Part shown: positions 46,612 to 55,801 of the stretch, one piece after another
Layout: every line of letters starts with the position of its first letter
Numbering within the stretch: the first letter of the stretch is position 1
Source of the DNA: Nitrosomonas aestuarii
GTDB taxonomy: Bacteria > Pseudomonadota > Gammaproteobacteria > Burkholderiales > Nitrosomonadaceae
NCBI RefSeq assembly: GCF_003046585.1
Contig: NZ_QAAE01000008.1
Coordinates: 62,001-126,000, forward strand
Direction of reading: 5' to 3'
DNA length: 64,000 bases
The notes under the pieces: model-generated
What the model saw: only the letters and a program-made list of their open reading frames with translations
Told to the model about the DNA's origin: nothing
Databases searched by the model: none
Position numbers and translations under genes: made by a program

Positions 46612-49600
46612 TCAGGCTCTATTGGCTATCCCCGGCCCTGCGGACTTATAGGACAGACAAGACGCATCTGAAGACTCAACCTTTCTCCATCGCATTTTTG
46701 AAGGTGGCATGGTATGTTTTGACACAAACCATGAGAAAAACAATGGCACAAAAATAGTCGCAACAAATGCAGCCAGAATCATGCCGCCAAAAACACCTGT
46801 CCCCATCGACTGGCGTGCGGCGGAACCCGCGCCTGTCGCAATCACTAAAGGTACTACACCCAGAATAAACGCCATGGAAGTCATTACGATAGGACGAAAT
46901 CGCAACAGAGCGGATTCCATAGCTGCACGCTTCGCATCCATACCCTCTTTCATTTTTTGATTGGCAAATTCAACCAGTAAAATCGCATTCTTGGCTGCCA
47001 ATCCGATTAATGTCACCATGCCGATCTGAAAATAAATATCATTGGGCATTTCACGTATCAACACCGCGATCAATGCACCTGCCGAAGCAAAAGGAACGGC
47101 CATAATAACCGCCAGCGGCAATGCCCAGGTTTCAAACTGAGCGGCCAGAATTAAAAAAACCATAATAATGGCCAGACTAAACGCAAAAACCGCTGCAGCG
47201 CCGGTTCTTTTTTCTTGAAAGGCTTTGCCCGTCCATGCGATTTGATAACCATCCGGCAAAACCTCAGTAGCAACCTGTTCAACCAGTTCAATTGCTTCAC
47301 CCGAACTTAAACCGGGCACTCCGTCTCCAATGAGTTTCGCCGACAGCAATCCATTAAAACGTTCCAATTGCTCTGCACCAATGACATGTTTTATTTGCGC
47401 TAGCGCAGAAAGCGGCACCATCAATCCCGCACTTGAACGCACATACACTTTACCGATATCCTCCGGTTTCATGCGGTAAGCGGCTTCAGCCTGTAATTGC
47501 ACACGGTATGTGCGTCCGGCGCGATTAAAATCATTCACATACAATGATCCCATCGTACTTTGCAATGTTTCATATATATCGGCAATAGCGACACCCTGTG
47601 ACATTGCTTTGGCTTCATCCACTGACACAAAAAACTGCGGCACTGTAGAGCGGTAAAATGTATTGACAGATGCCAGCCTGGGTTCTTGCTTTAATGCTTG
47701 CATAAAATCATCCACTACTTTCGCCAATTGCCTCGGATCGGGGTTTGTACGGCTTTGCACGTAAAGTTCAAACCCACCCGTACTGCCCAATCCACGGATT
47801 GCAGGCGGATTAAACGCGATAGCCAAGCCATCCGACTGCTGCGCACCAATCTGAAACAATTCGTCTACCAGATCATCTGCGGTTGTCTCGCGTTCCGACC
47901 AGTCAGTCATTCTTGTGAAAACAGTAGATACGTTTGTTTTATTGCCGCCGCCAATGAAATCCAAGCCACTCACAGCAAATTGGAAGGCCACGTCCGGGTT
48001 TTTTGCAATTTCGGTGCGAATAGCATCGGTCGTTGCAATTGTGCGTGGTAACGCGGCGCTGTCTGGAAGAATAACGGCTGCAATTACATAACCCTGGTCT
48101 TCCGGCGGCACAAGGCTGCCTGGAATGATTTTCAACAAATAGCTTACCCCGCCAATGAAAGCTAAAAAAATCAGTACACTAACGGCAACATTTCTAATTG
48201 CGGCACCAACCATGCTGACATAAAAGTTTCTCATATGGTTAAACCCGCGGTTGAACCATTGAAAAAAGGCGGCATGCTGTTGAGCAGACTTGAGTAAAAT
48301 GGCACAAAGTGTGGGTGTCAACGTAAGTGCGACTATCCCTGAAATCACGCCTGCTACAGCTACTGTCACCGCGAATTGACGGTACAGTTCTCCGGCCATA
48401 CCTCCAAGAAACGCAACTGGTACGAAAACCGCCACCAGGACAAGCGTCATGGCAACCACCGCACTCGATACCTGCTGCATGGCTTTGATCGCTGCGTTAA
48501 CAGGCGACAGTTTTTCTTCAGAAATCAATCGCTCGATATTTTCCAGCACAACAATGGCATCATCCACAACAATACCAATGGAAAGCACCATGGCAAACAG
48601 CGTCATGGTGTTAATTGAATAACCCAGCAGCCATAATCCCGCAAATGTGCCTATTAGCGAAATCGGTACAGCGATGATTGGAATAATGGTCGCACGCCAG
48701 CTTTGCAGAAAAAGGTAAACGACCAGTACAACCAGCACCATGGCTTCAACAAGCGTTTTAACAACTTCCCAGATTGATTCTTTTACGAAATCACTGGTGT
48801 CATACGGAAGTACATACTGCATACCTTCCGGAAAAAAATGCTGCAATTCCTGCATTTTAGATTTGATAGCCGCGGCCGTATCCAATGCATTGGCGCCTGT
48901 CTGCAGAAAAATACCGATCCCGACACCCGGTTCGCCATTCAGAACGGTTTGAATATTATATTCCTGTGCCCCCAGTTCAATACGCGCGACATCCTTTAAA
49001 TATAACACCCCGCGTGATCCGTCGGCCCGCAGAATAATATTGCCGAAATCTTCGGACTCTGACAGTCTGCCTTTAGCGGTAACCGTGTAAACCAGTTGCT
49101 GATCAGCAACTGCCGGTTCCTGCCCAATCTTTCCCGCCGCATATTGCGCATTTTGTGCCCGAATCGCCACAGCAATATCACTTGTAGTAATACCGAGCTG
49201 CGCCATTTTGTCAGGCTGCAGCCATATGCGCATTGAATAATCCTGTGCTCCGAAAATGCGCGCTTCACCAACCCCACCAGTACGTTTCAGTTCATCCAAA
49301 AAATGATTGGTAATATAATTACTTAAAAATAAAGGGGTATGTTCCTTATTCTCTGAAGTTACCGCAAACACAAGCAATAAATCATTGGCGCGCTTTTGTA
49401 TGGTAATACCAGATCGCCTGACTTCATCGGGTAGACGCGGCAAAGCAATATTCACCCGATTACTGATATTGAATGTGGCCAGATCAATATCAGTACCAAT
49501 TTCGAACGTGACGGTAATGGTTAACCGTCCACTCGAATCCGCACTCGAATTAAAATATAACAAGTCATCAACGCCACTGAGTTGTTCCTCAATTGGCGCT

Positions 49601-49785
49601 GCTACTGTTTTAATCAGCGTTTCCGCACTGGCGCCTGGAAAAGTGGCAGTCACCTGCACCACTGGTGGTGTAATTTGTGGATATTGTGCGATCGGCAATT
49701 GAACGGCTGCTGCAATACCGGCTAGCACAATAATTATGGATAATACTGACGCGAATATGGGGCGTGTAATGAAAAATTTCGTCAT
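46612..49785 (-). CDS. RND multidrug efflux transporter, HAE1 (AcrB/MexB) family
   Basis: 1057 aa. Start ITRPIFASVLSIIIVLAGIA (helix 1), QLPIAQYPQITPPVVQVTAT, PGASAETLIKTVAAPIEEQL in the porter domain, then SIGIVVDDAIVVLENIERLI (helix 4 with the two proton-relay Asp) and NAILLVEFANQKMKEGMDAK (helix 10/11 region with Lys). Twelve helices and two large periplasmic loops. It is an inner-membrane drug/proton antiporter that needs the adaptor encoded just upstream and an outer-membrane channel, which is not in this window. Confidence 0.93.
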   Translation of the reverse strand: MTKFFITRPIFASVLSIIIVLAGIAAAVQLPIAQYPQITPPVVQVTATFPGASAETLIKTVAAPIEEQLSGVDDLLYFNSSADSSGRLTITVTFEIGTDIDLATFNISNRVNIALPRLPDEVRRSGITIQKRANDLLLVFAVTSENKEHTPLFLSNYITNHFLDELKRTGGVGEARIFGAQDYSMRIWLQPDKMAQLGITTSDIAVAIRAQNAQYAAGKIGQEPAVADQQLVYTVTAKGRLSESEDFGNIILRADGSRGVLYLKDVARIELGAQEYNIQTVLNGEPGVGIGIFLQTGANALDTAAAIKSKMQELQHFFPEGMQYVLPYDTSDFVKESIWEVVKTLVEAMVLVVLVVYLFLQSWRATIIPIIAVPISLIGTFAGLWLLGYSINTMTLFAMVLSIGIVVDDAIVVLENIERLISEEKLSPVNAAIKAMQQVSSAVVAMTLVLVAVFVPVAFLGGMAGELYRQFAVTVAVAGVISGIVALTLTPTLCAILLKSAQQHAAFFQWFNRGFNHMRNFYVSMVGAAIRNVAVSVLIFLAFIGGVSYLLKIIPGSLVPPEDQGYVIAAVILPDSAALPRTIATTDAIRTEIAKNPDVAFQFAVSGLDFIGGGNKTNVSTVFTRMTDWSERETTADDLVDELFQIGAQQSDGLAIAFNPPAIRGLGSTGGFELYVQSRTNPDPRQLAKVVDDFMQALKQEPRLASVNTFYRSTVPQFFVSVDEAKAMSQGVAIADIYETLQSTMGSLYVNDFNRAGRTYRVQLQAEAAYRMKPEDIGKVYVRSSAGLMVPLSALAQIKHVIGAEQLERFNGLLSAKLIGDGVPGLSSGEAIELVEQVATEVLPDGYQIAWTGKAFQEKRTGAAAVFAFSLAIIMVFLILAAQFETWALPLAVIMAVPFASAGALIAVLIREMPNDIYFQIGMVTLIGLAAKNAILLVEFANQKMKEGMDAKRAAMESALLRFRPIVMTSMAFILGVVPLVIATGAGSAARQSMGTGVFGGMILAAFVATIFVPLFFSWFVSKHTMPPSKMRWRKVESSDASCLSYKSAGPGIANRA

Positions 49786-49828
49786 TTTGTCTTAAAATCG
49801 ATTTTGACTATGTTTTATAATTTTTAAA

Positions 49829-50965
49829 TCAGGATCTGAGAGACAAAACTTCAGAAGCGTCCATCAACTCGGGATTGACTGACATATCAGGACTGAGCCG
49901 AATGAGATTATTAATCACAACTTTATCTCCTGACTGCAAACCGTCTAAAATTATCCAATCCTTACCGACCCACTCACCAACAGTTATTCTGCGTTTCGTG
50001 ACAATATTTTTTTCATCAACCACATAAACATATCTGCCCAGATCGGAAGTCATGACTGCCACCTGTGGTAACAAAAAAACCTGATCAGTTTCACCCGCAA
50101 CCACACGCACGCGTACAAATTGACCTGGCAATAAACGATGATCGGGATTTTCAAAAGTTGCCCTAAGTTGCTGCGTACCGATGAGCGGATCTATCTCGCT
50201 TGCAGCAAAATTAATTTTGCCGCTGAGAGGATACTCGGAGCCATCCGGGAAAATAAGGATAACTTCTTCGACATTGTCCTCATTTAACCGCCCATTGAAA
50301 CGAACGAGTTCATTGTCAGAAAAACTGAAACGCACCCAGATGGGTGACACTTGCATCATCGTTGTTAACACACTGGTATTTGCCGCAACCAACACTCCTT
50401 CCGATATCTGTGAGCGGCCGGTAATGCCGTCAATCGGTGCTTTAACTGTCGTGTAGGATACATCCAGTTCAGCCTGTTCTACACGCGCTTTTAACGCGTG
50501 CAAGGCAGCTTCGGTTATCCTCAGATCGGCCACAGCGTTATCATAGGATCGCTTACTGACAAAATTCTCTGCAACCAGCTTTTCCTGGCGCGCCTTTTCA
50601 GTATTTGCTTGCATAACACGAATGCTTTGCTCCAGAAACGCCGCCCGCACCTCGGCCAGAGTCTTCTGAAACGGCTCCGGATCAATCAGATACAATGGCT
50701 GTCCTGCCTTAACCGCCATACCCTCATGATAATAACGCTTTAGCACGATTCCACCCACTCTTGGCCGGATATCAATTTCTTTTGCGCCTTCCGTTTGCGC
50801 GACTGTTTCCGCACTGATGCGCATGATGACAGGTTGCACCTGCAATACACCAACCGTAAGCTCTTCAGTTGACGTTTTATTGTTATCAATAGGTGCATTA
50901 CTGCTGCAAGCAACCAAAAAAAATTGAAAAAATAAAAACAGATTTGATACGAAAGTTTTTTTCAT
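49829..50965 (-). CDS. RND periplasmic adaptor (membrane fusion protein), lipoprotein
   Basis: 378 aa. Signal peptide with lipobox FLVAC, so lipid-anchored at Cys20. Then the usual order: beta-barrel/lipoyl half (EIDIRPRVGGIVLKRYYHEG, AGQPLYLIDPEPFQKTLAEV), a helical hairpin (AAFLEQSIRVMQANTEKARQ to AALHALKARVEQAELDVSYT), second lipoyl half (VKAPIDGITGRSQISEGVLV) and barrel (PLSGKINFAASEIDPLIGTQ, LRATFENPDHRLLPGQFVRV). It joins the RND pump gene 43 bp downstream to an outer-membrane channel. It is the first gene of the pair, divergent from the multicopper oxidase gene. Confidence 0.92.
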   Translation of the reverse strand: MKKTFVSNLFLFFQFFLVACSSNAPIDNNKTSTEELTVGVLQVQPVIMRISAETVAQTEGAKEIDIRPRVGGIVLKRYYHEGMAVKAGQPLYLIDPEPFQKTLAEVRAAFLEQSIRVMQANTEKARQEKLVAENFVSKRSYDNAVADLRITEAALHALKARVEQAELDVSYTTVKAPIDGITGRSQISEGVLVAANTSVLTTMMQVSPIWVRFSFSDNELVRFNGRLNEDNVEEVILIFPDGSEYPLSGKINFAASEIDPLIGTQQLRATFENPDHRLLPGQFVRVRVVAGETDQVFLLPQVAVMTSDLGRYVYVVDEKNIVTKRRITVGEWVGKDWIILDGLQSGDKVVINNLIRLSPDMSVNPELMDASEVLSLRS

Positions 50966-51388
50966 GAATAGTGATTAGCAGTAAGGATTCACATAACTCG
51001 AAATCAGTTCAAATACGTTATGCGTTCAAAAGGTGAAATTGAGTGAATTCAACAGAAATGACCACATAAGCCTAATGGGGTTCTGTATAATGTCATAAAT
51101 AATCTTCTTTTGTTAAATCTAATAAAAACATTATGAATACTCGTGAACTTCGTAATTGGACAAGATATCAAATCTATGTAGTGTAATTGATATAGATTAA
51201 AACTGTATTTTAATAAAACCTCAACAATGAGGAAATCCTATTAATTCTGTTTTTGGTTGTGCCATTTTATTTTCTGTATTTTCTGGAAGCTTACACAGAA
51301 ACACATCCGAGTTTATGGTAGTCAATTAAGATCAATGTAAACAGAACTAAAACATTTAAATTTAAGATAAATTGAAAGGTGCGTTGAA
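50966..51388. other. Divergent intergenic region efflux pump / multicopper oxidase
   Basis: 423 bp, AT-rich, holding the promoters of the efflux adaptor (minus) and multicopper oxidase (plus). A TATAAT at 51086-51091 (plus) has no good -35. TTGATA near 51188 with TTAATA 17 bases later is another weak candidate for the oxidase. No gene seen. Confidence 0.4.
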
Positions 51389-53113
51389 ATGCCTATACGT
51401 TATTTTATTGCCATTCTGGCTTTCAGCAGTATATTTTTTGCAGTCAACACTCAGGCGTCTTTAAAATTGCCTGCTACTGTTAAAGTCGATCCTGCGGCAT
51501 TAGAATTTGAACCTATGTGTGACCCTAAAATTTCTCCATCATGGCGGAAAGCCCAGGTTATTGAGGGAGTTAAAATTGAAGCATCAGAACAATGCAGTCC
51601 GGATAATCCCCATTTAATCGCAGCAGTTGTTAAAGGTACCAATAATGTCTCCATGGACACCTTGATGAAAAGCGGTCTATCGCCGGATGCCATTATTAAA
51701 ACAGATGATATTGATGGTGATGGCGACCCTGACCGCATCACCATTAAGCTTGAAATTATTGAACTCAATGGCCGTACGCCCGATTTTGAGGGTGTTATTC
51801 CTACATTCGATATTGCGCCAGGCATACAGCCTGGTGCATGGGTATTTGCTCCCAAGACAAGCGGAATGTCAACAGAAAACTTTGAAAGTCTCCGCGCTAA
51901 TTCATTATTACGGCTACCCTCTCCAGTCATTCGGGTTGAAGTTGGTGACATTGTTCAAATAGTGCTGGAAAACACACATTACTTCCCTCATACCATTCAT
52001 CTGCATGGCGTCGACCATCCTTTCTCTCATCATGAATATAACGGAGGAAAATATGGAAATGACGGCGTGCCACAAACCAGTGAAATAAATCTGATGCCCG
52101 GCGAAAGGCGCGTTTATGAAATTCAGCCGCGCCAACCAGGCACCATGTTTTATCACTGTCACGTACAAACCCATACGCATTTGGCGATGGGATTAGCCGG
52201 TATGATTATTGTGGAGGAAAACCGGCCTAATAACTGGTTGCAGACATTAAATGTCGGCGGTGGCAAAGTCCGGCATCCGTCTGTAGCGATAAAAGAACAA
52301 TTCGATCAGGAATATGATCTGCAGTACCATGCAATGGATAAGGAATTGCATGAAATTATACAGAAATACAACGACCCCCGATTGATCGCACGTGATATGA
52401 ACCGGCGATACGATCTGACAGATTCTACAGAAGATTACTTTACTCTGAATGGATTGTCATTTCCCTACACCTTAAGGGAATCCATGATCATTGCCGAGCC
52501 AAACCAAAAAATAAAACTGAGAATGCTCAACAGTGGCGGAGAAATGGTGGCAATACACACGCATGGTCACAAGGCAACGATTACGCATTACGACGGGGTA
52601 GAACACAATCCAGCAGCACAAATTACGCGCGATGTATTTGATATGGCTCCTGCCCAGCGCCTGGATCTAACATTAAACACGACTAATGATGGCTTGCATA
52701 ATTATGGTGAAGGTGCATGGCTTTTTCATGATCATCGTGAAAAGGGAATAACTACGGACGGCATGAGTGAAGGCGGCAGCATGAGTATGATTGCTTATAA
52801 ATCCTATCTCAATGAGTTGGGTCTGCCCAAAGTGGCACATGGTATTGATCTATCAGTCTTCTTCACCAAAGAATATTATCAGAGAAGAATACCAATATGG
52901 CAGGATCTGGACCAAACCAGCAGTTTAGGTGCAGCAGGTGTGCGGTCAGGCATGGACTCTGAGACCCGAACAACCATGCTGAACCTGGTCAGCGGATTCC
53001 TTGTTGGAATACTGATTTATTTAGTTATCGCCAGACGACAGCAAGCTAAAGCAGCTATGACAAGCGCAATATCCAGGCTTAAAGGCTTAAAAGGGAGCAA
53101 AGCTAATGACTAA
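51389..53113 (+). CDS. Membrane-anchored multicopper oxidase
   Basis: 574 aa. Signal peptide about 1-24. Residues about 105-118 hold a Ca-binding-like DDIDGDGDPDR loop. Copper motifs: HTIHLHGVDHPF near 205, FYHCHVQTHTHLAMGLAG near 255 (type 1 Cys with His and Met), IHTHGHKATITH near 390, WLFHDHREKG near 450 (no Cys, so type 2/3 ligands). So there are two main cupredoxin domains with one type 1 site. A helix near 530-550 (MLNLVSGFLVGILIYLVIAR) anchors the C-terminus. Shine-Dalgarno AAAGGTG. It overlaps the His-rich cupredoxin gene by 8 bp. Substrate is unknown: Cu(I), phenols or nitrogen oxides are possible. Confidence 0.88.
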   Translation: MPIRYFIAILAFSSIFFAVNTQASLKLPATVKVDPAALEFEPMCDPKISPSWRKAQVIEGVKIEASEQCSPDNPHLIAAVVKGTNNVSMDTLMKSGLSPDAIIKTDDIDGDGDPDRITIKLEIIELNGRTPDFEGVIPTFDIAPGIQPGAWVFAPKTSGMSTENFESLRANSLLRLPSPVIRVEVGDIVQIVLENTHYFPHTIHLHGVDHPFSHHEYNGGKYGNDGVPQTSEINLMPGERRVYEIQPRQPGTMFYHCHVQTHTHLAMGLAGMIIVEENRPNNWLQTLNVGGGKVRHPSVAIKEQFDQEYDLQYHAMDKELHEIIQKYNDPRLIARDMNRRYDLTDSTEDYFTLNGLSFPYTLRESMIIAEPNQKIKLRMLNSGGEMVAIHTHGHKATITHYDGVEHNPAAQITRDVFDMAPAQRLDLTLNTTNDGLHNYGEGAWLFHDHREKGITTDGMSEGGSMSMIAYKSYLNELGLPKVAHGIDLSVFFTKEYYQRRIPIWQDLDQTSSLGAAGVRSGMDSETRTTMLNLVSGFLVGILIYLVIARRQQAKAAMTSAISRLKGLKGSKAND

Positions 53114-54155
53114 GCATTTTTTCATTCTGCTATTGGGCATGATAGCGTTGAGTTCTTACGCACTTGCACAGGAAACTACCGATCAAAGCAGCCACCAAAG
53201 CACAGAACATGATCATAGTGATCATGACATGAATGATAAAGATCATGATCATGGTGATCACAGCGACCATGCTGACCATACTGACCATACTGACCATACA
53301 GGACATGATATGGATCATAGCGCTCACGATCATGACGCCCATGATCACAGCGGCATGGCACATGGCGATGATCATATGATGGATGCTCCGGGCGATCATT
53401 CTGAGCTGCATGGAGATGGTGAAACGCATACAGGTCACCATGGCGACCATCACCACCATCACGATGATGGCCACATCATGGATCATGAGGGCAGCATGAT
53501 TATGGGACAGAATTTTGACAAACTTCCCAGTAGCTGCACCAGCATTTCAGAAGAAATTGAGATAACTGTCCGTGCAGGGACTAAATTTGCCAAAAAATTT
53601 CCTGGCACCACATTCGCATTTGACAATCAGGAATGGCGCGTCAAGCCTTGTTCTAAAATTACCTGGCATTTTATCAACGAAGATAATATCCGCCACCAAT
53701 TCATGATGCATGGCTTGCCACGATATTTATACCATCTGGGGATGTTTCATCTTGAATCTACCGGCCCCAGGAAAATTTCCGGCACCATGATTGTTCCGGC
53801 AGGCGATGAAACGTATCTGGTTCATTGTGATATTGCCCAGCACATGGAAAAAGGTATGAAAGCACAACTCGTTGTAGGCAACGGTGGTGAAGACTTAACC
53901 AGCATTCCTGGATTAACGCCTTATGTCTTAAATGATAAATACGAAACTGAAGATCTGCCCAAAGTAGCTGATAAAGATGATGATACCGGTAAAGACAAGG
54001 ATACAATTACCAAACAAGTTACAGACTTTTTCAACGAAAATATCCCGTTCTCCGGCATGGCATGGATCGGGATATTGTTTGGAATCATATGTGCGCCCAT
54101 GTTTACAAGAATGATTGCGCTCAGAAAGAAAGAAGAACCAGACGCGTCATCTTAA
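53106..54155 (+). CDS. His-rich, membrane-anchored cupredoxin-like protein
   Basis: 349 aa. Signal peptide about 1-21. Residues about 28-135 are extremely rich in His and Asp (repeats of DHTD and HDH; five His in a row at HHHHHDD), likely to bind copper or other metals. A cupredoxin domain follows at about 145-265, with RHQFMMHGLP and VHCDIAQHMEKGM giving His, Cys, His and Met type 1 ligands. A charged linker leads to a C-terminal helix (MAWIGILFGIICAPMFTRMI). It overlaps the oxidase gene by 8 bp, so it is probably its electron donor or copper supplier. The DNA has 9-bp tandem repeats (GACCATACT) near 53265-53300. Confidence 0.88.
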   Translation: MTKHFFILLLGMIALSSYALAQETTDQSSHQSTEHDHSDHDMNDKDHDHGDHSDHADHTDHTDHTGHDMDHSAHDHDAHDHSGMAHGDDHMMDAPGDHSELHGDGETHTGHHGDHHHHHDDGHIMDHEGSMIMGQNFDKLPSSCTSISEEIEITVRAGTKFAKKFPGTTFAFDNQEWRVKPCSKITWHFINEDNIRHQFMMHGLPRYLYHLGMFHLESTGPRKISGTMIVPAGDETYLVHCDIAQHMEKGMKAQLVVGNGGEDLTSIPGLTPYVLNDKYETEDLPKVADKDDDTGKDKDTITKQVTDFFNENIPFSGMAWIGILFGIICAPMFTRMIALRKKEEPDASS

Positions 54156-54467
54156 CTACTATGTAAAACGCGCTCTAGACAAGCGCCTTGGTGATAGTAA
54201 TCATCTATAGACGCGCAGTGCGCTTCCTTTTTTATCCTCACTCAACGCATTGTAAATAACAGTGCCACTAAACTAAGCGCGTTTATATAAACGCGCTTAG
54301 TTTATCTCGACCGAACTTATCCCAAATTCCCAGAAATGCTCATTGAAATATGCTTGTAACTTACAAAGTGATCGTATAGAAGTTTATTTATATATTCATC
54401 CACAAGTTAGATAACGCAAATCTAACTATTTAATAACAGATATTTATTTCAGATCCGCAATATCCCT
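54156..54467. other. Intergenic region after the copper genes
   Basis: Holds the 36-nt palindrome (54269-54304) and otherwise no gene. Confidence 0.5.
54269..54304. terminator. Perfect 36-nt palindrome, probable (bidirectional) terminator
   Basis: TAAACTAAGCGCGTTTAT (54269-54286) is followed at once by its reverse complement (54287-54304). The stem-loop lies 114 bases after the His-rich cupredoxin stop and begins/ends in A/T runs, but there is no long T tract outside the stem. An operator is an alternative. Confidence 0.5.
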
Positions 54468-54486
54468 GAAAATGATTATCAATCTG
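54468..54486. promoter_or_regulatory. Candidate Fur box upstream of iscR-suf
   Basis: GAAAATGATTATCAATCTG matches 14 of 19 positions of the E. coli Fur consensus GATAATGATAATCATTATC. It lies about 50 bases upstream of the proposed iscR -35 box. Confidence 0.45.
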
Positions 54487-54502
54487 ATTGTAGTTACCCG
54501 CT

Positions 54503-54540
54503 CTACAAAATGTGGTTGTTTGTGCTACAAAATATAGTTG
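54503..54540. repeat. Direct repeat upstream of iscR
   Basis: CTACAAAATGTGGTTG (54503-54518) and CTACAAAATATAGTTG (54525-54540), 22 bases apart, 14 of 16 identical. The second copy runs into the first IscR-like site. Confidence 0.6.
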
Positions 54541-54587
54541 ACTAATTCAATCAGGAATTGTATAGTTGACAAAAATAATCAAGTATT
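54533..54587 (+). promoter_or_regulatory. iscR promoter with two IscR type 1-like sites
   Basis: TATAGTTGACTAATTCAATC (from 54533, continuing AGGAAT) resembles the E. coli iscR promoter site ATACTTGACTGATTTACTC + GGGAAT. A second, similar copy starts at 54561 (TATAGTTGACAAAAATAATC). TTGACT (54538-54543) and TATAGT (54561-54566) are spaced by 17 bases and could be -35/-10, so bound IscR would cover the promoter, as in known IscR autoregulation. Confidence 0.6.
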
Positions 54588-54645
54588 CCTTACTTTGAGT
54601 GGTGCTTTTTTTATTTCAGCTAAAATTTACTAAGGAGCAATCAAC

Positions 54646-55110
54646 ATGAGACTTACTACGAAAGGCAGATTTGCGGTAACAGCACTTTTAGATCTCGCCA
54701 TGCAGCAAAGCAGCAGCCCAGTAACACTGGCTGATATCAGCCAGCGTCAAAAAATATCGTTGTCCTATCTCGAACAATTATTTGCCAAACTACGGCAATC
54801 GGAACTTGTTGACAGTGTGCGTGGTCCGGGTGGCGGTTACTGTCTCGCCAAAGAACTTGAGCAAGTTTCGATTGCAGATATCATACTTGCTGTTGACGAG
54901 CCTATAGATGCAACACAGTGCGGTGGCAAAGAAAACTGCCATAACGATAGCAAATGCATGACACATGATTTGTGGGCAAAACTCAATGATCTGATTTTCG
55001 ATTATCTTGGGGCGGTCACACTTCAGGAACTGGTCGAAGATCAGAAAAAACTGCAAAAAGAACATGAAGTCATGCCCATTTTTGATATGCGCAGCACAAC
55101 CGCTGCTTAG
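54646..55110 (+). CDS. iscR: Fe-S cluster-responsive Rrf2 regulator IscR
   Basis: 154 aa. Winged-helix Rrf2 domain (RLTTKGRFAVTALLDLAMQQ, LADISQRQKISLSYLEQLFA, recognition part SVRGPGGGYCLA). Cys92, Cys98 and Cys104 are at the same positions as the [2Fe-2S] ligands of E. coli IscR, and His107 follows. It senses cluster supply and represses its own operon. Clear GGAG Shine-Dalgarno. It is the first gene of the suf unit, with IscR-like sites in its promoter. Confidence 0.93.
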   Translation: MRLTTKGRFAVTALLDLAMQQSSSPVTLADISQRQKISLSYLEQLFAKLRQSELVDSVRGPGGGYCLAKELEQVSIADIILAVDEPIDATQCGGKENCHNDSKCMTHDLWAKLNDLIFDYLGAVTLQELVEDQKKLQKEHEVMPIFDMRSTTAA

Positions 55111-55354
55111 TATATAAGTAAGCGCCCATTTATAACTTATTTCAGCATTGCTACTTATTACGGGTAATTAAGCTTAATTGGCATGCTAATGATTGTGATA
55201 GAACAATTTGAATAAAAGCATGTCAAAAATTTTGCAAGACTGAACATCAGTTCTAGCCTAAACCAGGAATAAAATAATTATTCGTTAAGGTTAATTAATA
55301 CATTGTGTGTAAGACTTTTTTATTAATGATAAATAGAAATAATGTTGAAATATT

Positions 55355-55696
55355 ATGACAATTACACTTACTGAAAATGCTGCCAGGCAAATCCAACAAC
55401 AGATTACCAAACGCGGCAATGGTATTGCACTGCGCATAGGCATAAAAAAATCTGGCTGTTCTGGCTTTTCTTATACCTATGACTTTGCTGATGAAATCAG
55501 AAATGATGACCAATTATATACATCACACGACACGAAGGTTGTAATAGATACAAGTGATCTGCCATTTCTTAATGGATCACAAATTGATTTTGTACAAGAA
55601 GGTCTTAGCAGTTATTTTAAATTGAACAATCCTAATATTGATAACACCTGCGGTTGCGGCGAAAGTTTCAATTTAAAGGAATCTGCAAAAGTATAG
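55355..55696 (+). CDS. sufA: A-type Fe-S carrier protein
   Basis: 113 aa. The three conserved cysteines of the A-type family are Cys35 (KKSGCSGFSY), Cys99 and Cys101 (NTCGCGESF). It carries [2Fe-2S]/[4Fe-4S] clusters to target proteins. 244 bp separate it from iscR and 105 bp from sufB, so internal promoters are possible. Could equally be named iscA. Confidence 0.9.
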   Translation: MTITLTENAARQIQQQITKRGNGIALRIGIKKSGCSGFSYTYDFADEIRNDDQLYTSHDTKVVIDTSDLPFLNGSQIDFVQEGLSSYFKLNNPNIDNTCGCGESFNLKESAKV

Positions 55697-55801
55697 ATAG
55701 AGCAATAAGTTAATAAATAATTAACATATTCTGTTATTACAGCAAATAAACATCTACAAAGCCTCAAACGTGAAGAAACTATAAACAAAGGGACAAACTC
55801 A

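Noticed and set aside
53265..53300. Tandem GACCATACT repeats as a CRISPR or regulatory array
   Set aside because: They are in-frame codons of the His/Asp-rich region; there are no spacers.
53130..53486. Minus-strand ORFs rich in Met/Ile/Val opposite the His-rich gene
   Set aside because: They are the mirror of the His/Asp-rich repeat codons, with no Shine-Dalgarno or family likeness.
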